This document shows, in pieces, positions 55,233-64,000 of a stretch of 64,000 bases of DNA. Position 1 is the first letter of the stretch, and each line of letters begins with the position of its first letter. A program made the position numbers and the translations under genes. The notes under the pieces are model-generated. The model ran no database searches, was not told where the DNA came from, and was given only the letters and a program-made list of their open reading frames with translations. This DNA comes from Chaetomium olivaceum (Eukaryota > Ascomycota > Sordariomycetes > Sordariales > Chaetomiaceae): NCBI GenBank assembly GCA_039881045.1, contig JAYWVB010000003.1:806001-870000 (forward strand), read 5' to 3'.

Positions 55233-58200
55233 TCATACCATCACGGCCTTCTTAGAGGCCCCCGTCCTCAACTTCATCAACAGATACACCAAGGCGTACG
55301 AGCTGATCACGTAGATGACAACGATACCCGCGTCCCGCCAGCCGTAGTAGTACTCGTGCAGATTGATGTTTTTGAGGTACCCGTTGCCGCTGCTGTACGG
55401 GCACACCTCGCACTGGGCCGTGGCGTCGGGGTTCAGCAGGGTGGCACCCCGGCCCATGCCCTGCAGGTAGCTGGCGAGGTACTCGCCGCAGGTGCCGTTG
55501 ACAGGGTTGAACACGGCTAGCTCGCTGGCTGTGCAGGTGACCTCGGTGTCCCAGATGGCAAACACGAGAATGCTGCCCATGAGGTAGTTGAAGGGGTCGA
55601 GCCAGTACAGCCAGTACCTCCAGAAGGCCTGGATCTGCTCGTATGGCACCAACACACCACAAAAGGACATCAGGGTGCCGATGACGATGGGGTTGATGAG
55701 GGCGGCGAAGAGCTCGTTGGGTGCGCACGCCGACTCAAACTGGCCGATACCCGTGTAGATGAACTCGAACATGAGCACGACGAAGAAGATAGAGCCAGCC
55801 CTGCTCACGTCGTTGGGGAAGCCGACGGTGTAGTACCAGCAGAAGAAGTAGAGAAACGCGCAGACGCAAAGGTACGGCACTTCGGACACGACCACCCCCG
55901 TCACGAAGGCCACCCACGAGTACATCTTGGACTTCTTTTCGCGCGTCTCAAAAATGTTGCGGCGTTGGATAAAGAGCGGCTGCAGTTGGTTGATGACGCC
56001 GGGGGCCACGAAGATGAGGTTAAAGGCGGTAAAGAGACGCATTTGCAGGTCTGTGACCGACTCGCCGATCTGCCAGAACGTGAACCCGTTGAACAGCGCG
56101 CCGAAAGTGTGCAGCGCTACCTTGTTGTTGATGTAGTCGGTGTTGCGGTACAGCGAGACGCTGGTCCGCTGCGTCACCATCTTGATCTGCGTCCACAGGG
56201 GCGTACCATATTCAAAGCCGTCGTCCGTCGTCTTGGGTGGGAGTGATGCTGCCTCGGCGACGATCTGGTCGAGCTCGCCGCGTCACAGCGGCGTGTTCGG
56301 GGGACTGGAGCCAGACCTGGCTCCAATCTTTGCCTTGTGAGAGTGACCCGGACACGACATCGATCATGTGCTCGGCGAGGTTGGCCTCCTCAGGGCAGGG
56401 GGCACCGTAGCGGTCAAAGTAGTTGCGGACGGTCCGGCCGTTCTCGCCGATGTCGCCAAAGTATACTGTTTTACCGCCACCGGCCAGAAGCAGGAGGGTG
56501 TCAAAGACAGAGAAGACCTGGGCCGACGGCTGATGGATTGTGACGAGCACGGCCTGGCCGACGTCGGCGAGCTTGCGCAAGAACCGCACCGTGTTGTACG
56601 CCGACTGCCCGTCAAGGCCCGAAGTAGGCTCGTCGAGAAAGATGAGGATGCTCGGCTTCGCGACGAGCTCGACACCAATGGTCACCCGCTTCCGTTGCTC
56701 AATAGTCAAGCCGGCGCCAGGCTGTCCGATCAGCGTATCGGCAAGATCGTTCAACTCGAGGAGGTCAATGATGGTATCGACATATCGGAGCTTCTCCTCG
56801 CGCGGGACGTCTCGGCGCTGGCGAAGGAGGGCTGAGAACTCGAGGGCCTCGCGCACCGTGGCGAACGGCTCGTGCACGTCAAGCTGTTCGCAGTAGCCGG
56901 CCGACCGTTGGAACGAGATGGGTAGCGGGCGGCCGTCGACCTGAATGGAGCCGCGGATGGTGCCTTCCGTCTTGCGCTGAGCGAGCACGTCGAGTAGCGT
57001 CGTCTTGCCGGCCCCTGACGAGCCCATCAGCGCGCCCAGCATGCCCGGCTTGACCCAACCCTGAACGTTGTCGAGCAGGAGCCGTTCGCCCTCGCGCGTC
57101 TTGACAGTGTACGATAGGTTCTTCCAGGTGAATAGCGACGTGTTCTTGATGAGGACTTTGTCAGCCGCATCGTGGTCGCCAACGGCTGTGGGCGGCAACT
57201 TCTCCCCGGTCGCTGCCTCTTCGTCCCTCAGCTCGGCGGGGACAAGCCTGGCGCGCTCGCGCGGGATCAGCAACGTAGAGCCGCCTTCGGACGCCGCACG
57301 CCAACGCATGGTCGAAACCACGGTGATGCTGACGTAGAAAACCCACCAGGCCAGCACAATACCCACGTTTCGCCAGATGTGGCTGTAGCTGTAGGTCAGC
57401 ACGTCCAGGTAGTCGTCCCCAGTGTACCAGCTCTGGCCCTGCTTGGCCCCCGCGACACCGGCACAGGATTGATGGGCCGGGTCGTCGTACCCGGGGCCGC
57501 TGGGCACCAGGCTGTTGCCGACACAGTCGATCGTCTTGCCGTGGTACTCGTTGGAGAGGAGCGCGTTGAACGCGTAGGCGACCGGGTTGATCCAGTACAG
57601 CCACACGAACCAGGGGTGCATCTGCGTCTTGTGGATCATGTAGCCCGTGTACATCATGAGCGTGGTGATGCTAAGGCCAGAGACCTTGGCGGCGCTGTTA
57701 AACTTGGAGAAGGAGGCCCCGATAGCGCGGAACATGGCGGTCATGCACTGGCAGGCAGGTCAGCGGAGGAACAGTGTAACGAGGGGACAATGGATTCTCA
57801 CCATGGTTGCCACCACCAGGACGAGCCAGTAGGTGAAGAAGGCCGTCGCGGTCGCGGTGAAGCCGACCATGAAATACAAGATGACGCTAAAGCCCGAGAC
57901 CTGAAGCAGGATGAGCGGGATGTCGGCGGCGATCTGGGCGATACAGAAGGCCGCAGGGTGGTAAAAGCCAAAGAGCTTGTGCTTGACCAAGATGGGCCGG
58001 CCATCAAAAGATGATGTCACCTCGCTCATGGACAGCAGCGAGTTGTAGAGCAGCGAAAAAAAGAGGCGCCGCCCTTGAGGAACACGCCGCCCGAGTGCTC
58101 CGGTGCGTTGTAGAATAGCGAGCCCATGATGACAGCCTGCATCATGGTGAAGGCTTGCTTGAGGATGAAGGTCACCTTGTCACCCCAGACGATCTGGTAC

Positions 58201-59483
58201 TGCCGCTTCACACAGGCCATCACCTGCATGGGAAAGCTGACTGTCAACGCACTGTCTCTAGGGAGCCTGTGCTTCTCAGCGGCCACGCTCTGCTGAAACG
58301 TATATGTGTTCGCCTTGGCGCTGTCACTTTCCGGGTAGCTGTACTCGGCCTGCATCAGAGGGAAGAAGGCTGAAGCCTCGTACTGGGCCTTGAGCGCGTC
58401 CGCGGTGCGAGGGAAGGTTGCCTCGCACCCCGGCCGGATCCTGCGCTCTGTGGGGACCGTGACGCCGGTCAAAAAGTCGGCCACGTTGGCACCCTCCTGG
58501 CAGACAAAGCCGAGTGCCTCCATAAACGGCCGGGCATCCTTAGTTGAGCCGTAGTAGATCTGCTTGCCGCCGTCAAGCACCAGCACCTTGTCGAAGAGGT
58601 TGTAGATGCCGTTGCCGGCCTGGTACAGTGTCGCAATCGAGGCCAGCCCGAGGGTGTCGGTCATGGCCCGGACTGACTTGGCCCACTCGAGGGCGCTGGA
58701 CTGTTAGTGGTGATTTGCGAGGGGAAACCTGGACAAGACTTACTTGCTGGCGTCGAGCCCGCGTGTGCTATTGTCCCAACAGAACACGGACCCCCGTGTG
58801 GCCATGCACTCGACGATGGACACGCGCTTGCGCTCACCGCCCGAGACACCACGAATGAATTCGTTGCCGAGCTTGGTGCTGTGCGTGTGGCTGATGCCCA
58901 TGGACTCGAGCAGGTAATCACGCGTCTCCTTGCGCACCTTCTCGCTCGAGGACGCATCCTGCGAGGTGTCGACCGGAAGCTTGAGGCGGGTTGCAAAGTC
59001 CATGGTCTGGTCAACGGTCAGGGACGGAAAGAAAAGCTCGTCTTCGGTGTTCATGACGATCTGGCTGCGGTACTGTCCGGCGTCGGCAGCGGGTATAGAG
59101 CCGTAGTGGACATCACCCTCGACGCTGGCGTAGCCCCGGCGCCGGTTCGCCAGCGTGCTGAGCAGCGTCGTGCACCCGGACCCCGGGCGGCCGAGCACTA
59201 GCAGCATCTCGCCGGGCTTCACGCAGCCATGGCTGCTGTCGAGGATAGTCTTGAGCGCGGGCTTCCTCCGGGCGTCGCGCAGCTTCTGGGCTACGTTGTA
59301 CTGGGACATGACGTTGTCATGGATGGTGGCATCAGCGGCCACGGCCTTGACAGTGAGGCCCTTCCATGTGATGCCAAGACGCCGTGGCGGGAAGTCAGAG
59401 AGGTGGTCGGCCTTGGGGGGGAGCTCGAGGGTCCACGGCTGGTCGCCTTCGGACGCCGTCATACTACCGCTTGATCCCGGCAT
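55233..59483 (-). CDS. PDR-type full ABC transporter (ABCG), two frame breaks
   Basis: ATP-driven multidrug or metabolite exporter, order NBD-TMD-NBD-TMD, roughly 1,380 aa. Exons: 58744-59483, 57802-58695, 55233-57747. The first intron's acceptor must be GTCCAG to give GLDASNALEW. NBD1: atypical Walker [29 protein letters not shown], all normal for PDR proteins. NBD2: [46 protein letters not shown]2 has [18 protein letters not shown] and [14 protein letters not shown]. Breaks: near 58054-58068 (GGA to [13 protein letters not shown]) and near 56277-56284 (VTR to [14 protein letters not shown]). Its start is 507 bp from a divergent Zn2Cys6 factor gene, which may control it. Confidence 0.88.
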
Positions 59484-59990
59484 GTTTGAATCTTGGCGGA
59501 TGAGAACAGCTTACGGTGTACATTTTAGGAGAGAGAAAGCTTCTGTGAGGAATCGGGGAAGTGTGATTGTATTTAGCACGCACTCGTTTGCTCCTGAGGA
59601 GAAGGACTCGCGTCACTCGCCTCTGGCATCCCTTTCGGGATGAGATATGTAGGCGAAGCCGGGTGGCTTTTTTTGAAATGCCGCTGACCTAATCGCTGCG
59701 GGTATGATTGGACAGCTACCCGAGTTGGTGTCAGAGTAAGCGCATAACCCGAGCTGCGTCATCACCTGCGTGTTTGCGGCGGCATAAAGACGGCTCGTCA
59801 ACTCTCCGCTGACAAAGCCCGGCGCAGCAAGCCGTCACCTGGTAGACGCGAGCGACACGTTTCAGCCATAACGCGGCCCACCACCGCTGCTGATCAAGGC
59901 GAGCAATTCAAATCTCGTTGGTCGCGGACCCCATCGAAATTAGTGAACACCACAGACAGCATATCTTGTGCATAGACGCCCAAGACCAGG
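59484..59990. promoter_or_regulatory. Shared divergent promoter, ABC transporter and Zn2Cys6 factor
   Basis: 507 bp between start codons. I see no strong palindrome or clear CGG inverted repeat by eye. Confidence 0.5.
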
Positions 59991-62203
59991 ATGAGGAAAA
60001 GGGCTTGCGACTCATGCTACCAGCGCAAGGTATGCCCACGTTATTCCCGTCCTAATTTCAATCAAACACTGACGATCCGTCCTTGGAGATCCAATGCGAT
60101 GCCGCCAGCCCGCGCTGCGACTGGTGTCGCCATCACGACCTGCCCTGCACCTTTAACCGCCCAATATCGACGAGGCGGAGGGGCAAGGCAAAGAAGTGTG
60201 TAGCCATGGATGGTAGTAAAAGTGTCGGGCGAAAACTGACATTGGGTAGGCCCGGGAATGCGGTACAGCGAGTCGAGGTTGAGCAGCCCCAGATGGAGAT
60301 GGAGATGCAAGACCCCGGGCCGCCTGTGCCCGTAGCAGCGGCCTTTGACACCGTCCCCTCGCCCCTGAGCCTGCCGGATGCGCCCGTGAACTGGAGCGCA
60401 CCTTTTACGCCGTCCTCCACGGCCGACACCAACCCCTCGACCTACGGCTCCCCCAGCTCCAGTCTCGTGACCTCGCCCAGCTACCAGCTCTCGGAGCACT
60501 TTGCGGAATCGCCGATCCGCGCCGAGTCCCCCGCATCCGTGCAGGGGGGGCCTGCCTTTGGTAAGCTCCACTTCGCCGGCCGGCATCTCGGCGACATTAG
60601 TCTCCACAACGGCATCCCTTTCCTGTCGAGCGAGGGGCAGAAGTGGATCGCGTCCCGGACCGGCGAGAGCGCTCCGCTCCACGCCCTCCCGTCGCCCCAC
60701 CCCGCCGCCACGGAGTCCACCCGGCTTTCTGGTGCGCCAACACGGCCCACAGCGAAGGCATGGCACTCCCGGACCGCCATGTCGTTGAGGAGGCCCTGGA
60801 CATGTTCACCTCCAACCCGTTCAAGCGCATCTGGCCCGCCGTAGACGGCATTCTCTTCCGCCAGACCATCGACGCCGCCTACGACACCGGCCCCGGCCGC
60901 TGTTCTCTCGAGGCCGTCGCCGCCCGCGCCTGCATTTTTTCCTTTCTCGGCCTGCTGTCATTGCACCACATGTATCCCAAATCCATGCCCACGCTGGACA
61001 GCGAGGAGTGCGCCGTGCAGGCCCAACATCTCCTACCACAGGTGCTCCACGAGACCTCCCTCGACGGGCTGCAGACATGCTTCATGCTGGTAAGCCACCC
61101 GCCCGGTGCATGCAGAACCTTGCTAACCCTCTCAGGCCCTGTACCACCTCCTGCTCGGTCAACTGCAGAAGGCCGCCGTCTTCCACTCAGTCGCTTGCCG
61201 TATGATGTTCACGCTCGGCGCCAACACCATCGTCGTGCCGCCCTGGTCGTCCCTCGCCGGCCACGACTGGCGTGTCAAGAATCAGCTGCGCAAGCTCTTT
61301 TGGATGGTGTATTGCAATGACAAGGAGATCTCGCTGCGCACCGGGCAGCCCCCGTCTATCAACGACGACGACTGCGACCTGACCCTCCCTCAGGGGTACC
61401 TCGACTTCAAGTACGTCGATGACATGCCCGAGTTTGAGCACCTGCTGCTCGACGACACCGCCTCCGCTCCCCTGCTGCCCGGCGACGTGCGCCTCGACAT
61501 CATCAAGTCGCGCACGTACACCCTGCTGTACTCGGCCAAGGCCATGCGCAAGTCCGATGCCGAGGTCATCCGCGATATCCGCCAGCTCGACGACGAGCTC
61601 GAGGCCTGGCGCCTTTCGGTGCCCGCGCGCTTCCGCCCGTCGCTCTCCCTGCGCGAGGAGCTGCCCCAACCCGACCTGTCCGATCCGCGCCGTATGGAGC
61701 GCTTCATGATCCACGTCGAGTACCACCACCTCGTTGCCACCATCCACGAGGCCACCGGCCGCTGCCGCTCCTGGACCGCCCAGCAGAGCATGGAAGGCGT
61801 CCGCTCCAGCCTCGCCCTTGCCGTCGAGGCCAGCCGCTCCACCATGGTCTACCTCCGTGCCAACGTCCACCACCTCATGGGCGAGGTCTTTTGGTATGTG
61901 CCGCCCCTGACAGTTTCCGCTACCTCGCTAACCCCTTGTAGGATGGCCGTTTTCTACCCCATCTCCGCCATCTGGACCATCTTCTGTAACATTATCCACA
62001 ACCCGCTCCAGCCCCTTGCCGACGCCGACCTCGACCTACTCCACTCGGCCCCGCAGCTCATCCAAGAGATGCGCCTCCGCCGCCTCGCCCGCGACGAGAT
62101 GACCCACATGAAGATGGTCGACGACTTTGTCGCCGAGCTCGCTCGTCTCGCCACCCGCGCCGTGCTCAAGGCCCGAGCTGACGAAAGGAGCTTTCCTTGC
62201 TAA
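59991..62203 (+). CDS. Zn2Cys6 transcription factor with fungal-specific middle domain, one probable frame break
   Basis: Nuclear DNA-binding regulator. Exons: 59991-60029, 60089-61089, 61136-61893, 61942-62203. The splice of exon 1 gives CDSCYQRKIQCDAASPRCDWC..., with Cys 6, 9, 16, 23, 26 and 33 forming the binuclear zinc cluster. A Pro/Ser-rich linker follows. The fungal-specific factor domain reads LPDRHVVEEALDMFTSNPFKRIWPAVDG, then VKNQLRKLFWMVYCNDKEISLRTGQPPSINDDDCDL. The frame changes between about 60665 and 60740, so one base is probably extra or missing in the C-rich linker; a short intron is less likely. Divergence from the PDR transporter suggests resistance regulation. Confidence 0.85.
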
Positions 62204-64000
62204 ACAAGATTTTCTTTCTTTCTTTGCAAAAAATACCGCGCCCGCTAGACCTTTTTTTGTTTACGGCGCCCGCTAAACAGGTTTCCTTTCGGCTTACGGC
62301 TGGCGTTCTGATTTTTGAGTGGTATTTTGCTGTCATTACCGAGTCGAGAACCAAAAAGGTAAAAGAGTGTGCGTCAGATATGTATCTTTAGACAGCCGAG
62401 ACCGGCTGGACTCTCGAGGTACTCATCTCTATCAAGACTGAGACATGGTGGGAAGGCTGTATGTAACAAGGCGACGCAGTTAGAACGTCGTACATGGCCC
62501 GGACGCTGAGGGGGTCGTTGCTCTTGGGGGACAGGATGCCTGGACACTCGCCAGGCTGGTTAGGATTGGGGCCATGGTGTTGGGGGTATGGCTGGGATCA
62601 GGGTGTAGAAACATGGAAGACAAAACCAAGAAATCTCAATGAGGGGGAAGAGGAAACAAACAAAATATGTGGATCTAAGCTAAAGGATCAGTCAATGTCA
62701 TCTACAGTCCATTTTGTGATTAGCTAGGAAGAGAATCAGGTGATTGTTAGCATATGGGATGTCACCATCATTCACGACTTGGGTGTAATTTCCAGCTCGG
62801 TGCCTCGATGCCGACTTGAACTGCATGAGTCCTTCACGGATCATCACCCGCGCTCAGGTCAACGTCACAAAATCTACGGAAACATACCAAAATAAATCAA
62901 GATTGAAAGGAAAACGAAGAAGAGGAAAAACCAAAAAGAGAGAAACAGAGAAAAAGGAAAGGGGAGAGAAAAGAGAGAGGGAGGGAAGAAAAACAGAAGA
63001 ATGGGGGAAACCAAGCCGAGACAGCAAAAAGAACACTGAATGGGGTTTGTTTCGTATGGCTAACGTTAGTGAATTTCAGTTTTTTATTTTTCTTTTACGC
63101 ATGTACTGTGCGAGCTAACCACTGTGGCAACACACGTTTTGGCGCAGCTTAAGTTACTTAAGACAAAAAGAGCCCCGAGTCTACAGCTCAACTTAACACT
63201 CGCTATTCATCAACTACGATAACTTAACGCTTGCTCGACGAATCCCAAGCGGAAGTGGCGAATTCCGAACCGCGTTAACAGTTTCAAGCCAAGTCCAAGA
63301 TGAACGCGGCGTTTTTTCAGCTCGAAGCCGTTGAGCGCGGCCCGGGGACTAGCAGTAGTCGGTGTAGTGGCTGGGTTTGGAGAGTCTAGAGAAGATTCTC
63401 TTAACGTCCGTGATGAATTTGACGAAGACCTTTAGCAGATTTGGCCTGATGGGAGCAACATTGAAAGATCAGATGTGACGCTTTTTACAAGTTTTTGGCT
63501 TCGCATTAGAAATCTGGAGGACTACTAGAATCATCTTTCGAGGGAGTGTTTTTGAACCGTACCTTAGCCACCGGATGCCATGGACCGTAAGAAGGAACGG
63601 GCGCAGGTTATCTAAGGAAGGAAAATGAGCGGAAACGTGCGACCGGTCTAGGACGTTTGCCCAAGCTTTCATAGGTTTAACAGTCTCGTGTCACGCTCCC
63701 CGTCGCTCCTAATTTGTTAAATCTCTTTGACCCGCATATTGCTAAGGATTTCAACTCCAAACCTAACCGAACCCCCGAATACGCTCAGCCTAAGGCCCAG
63801 ACGTCATCCAATGAGCACACGGCGCAAACCTCTCGCAGGTGACGTAACGATGAGGCGAACTCCCGAGTCCCATGCCGAGTCCCGAGCTCAACCGTGATTC
63901 TTTCTATCCAATACCCGATATGCTAACTGGAAAGCCTCACCTTTGATCATTGATGGATCTACACGAGCCAGACTCATTCCAATTTTAGTGAGCTCCGGTT
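62204..64000. other. 1.8-kb end of the window, no supported gene
   Basis: Short frames only. Contains a long polypurine tract (listed) and an imperfect 15-nt direct repeat (AACTTAACACTCGCT at 63190 and AACTTAACGCTTGCT at 63221). Possible decayed repeat, but not identifiable. Confidence 0.5.
62899..63010 (+). repeat. Polypurine (GA-rich) tract of about 110 nt
   Basis: Nearly all A and G on the plus strand, with only a few scattered C and T, including GAGAGAAAAGAGAGAGGGAGGG. Such tracts can form triplex or H-DNA. Confidence 0.85.

Noticed and set aside
1..64000. CRISPR array or prokaryotic operon signals
   Set aside because: No regularly spaced repeats; introns and gene content are fungal.

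Overview
The window comes from a filamentous ascomycete and looks most like the Sordariales, near the Chaetomiaceae. I infer this from 45-60 nt introns with clear 5' and 3' signals, GC-rich third codon positions, the plant-biomass enzymes (AA9 LPMO, GH10 xylanase), and short AT-rich, TA-rich relics that resemble repeat-induced point mutation (RIP) between GC-rich genes. The species cannot be named from sequence alone.

Layout. 0-6 kb: AA9 lytic polysaccharide monooxygenase, a sugar-porter MFS transporter and a small secreted Cys-rich protein. 7-8.8 kb: a decayed WD40-repeat gene, probably the C-terminal part of an NLR-type receptor. 9-14 kb: an alcohol-oxidase-like GMC enzyme (with a GC-AG intron) and an F-box-like protein. 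14.7-16.3 kb: an unassigned protein with a deaminase-like HAE...PC...C pattern. 16.8-19.3 kb: a frame-broken APH-family kinase and a doubtful small gene. 20-27.5 kb: a mitochondrial helical protein, GH10 xylanase and a TRK potassium transporter.

The most interesting part is 28-42 kb. It holds an MFS exporter, a DMATS-type indole prenyltransferase, a zinc-free MDR oxidoreductase, a class I aminotransferase and an A-T-TE NRPS-like synthetase. This is the gene set of the Aspergillus nidulans terrequinone cluster (TdiB, TdiC, TdiD, TdiA). I infer a bis-indolylquinone pathway: tryptophan is transaminated to indole-3-pyruvate, two of these are joined by the A-T-TE enzyme, and the product is reduced and prenylated. 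Chaetomium species are known to make such compounds (cochliodinol). Three copies of a perfect 15-bp palindrome lie 485-582 bp upstream of the prenyltransferase. A rhodopsin-like membrane protein and a secreted GMC oxidase follow at 42-46.6 kb.

47-55 kb is mobile-element territory: a RIP-like AT-rich block, a decayed divergent gene pair (possible OB-fold protein and PIF1-like helicase), a local tandem repeat, and an intact 1,880-bp pogo-type transposon with TIRs, TA target duplication and an uninterrupted 554-aa DDE transposase. 55-62 kb holds a PDR-type ABC transporter divergent from a Zn2Cys6 transcription factor. 62-64 kb has no gene that I can support.

Reading frames break by single bases, often in short homopolymers, in at least seven genes: APH kinase, MFS exporter, prenyltransferase, A-T-TE enzyme, GMC oxidase, ABC transporter and transcription factor. 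Other genes are clean. Either the assembly has homopolymer errors or these accessory genes are decaying; raw reads would decide. Exon coordinates are my reading of splice signals and protein continuity.
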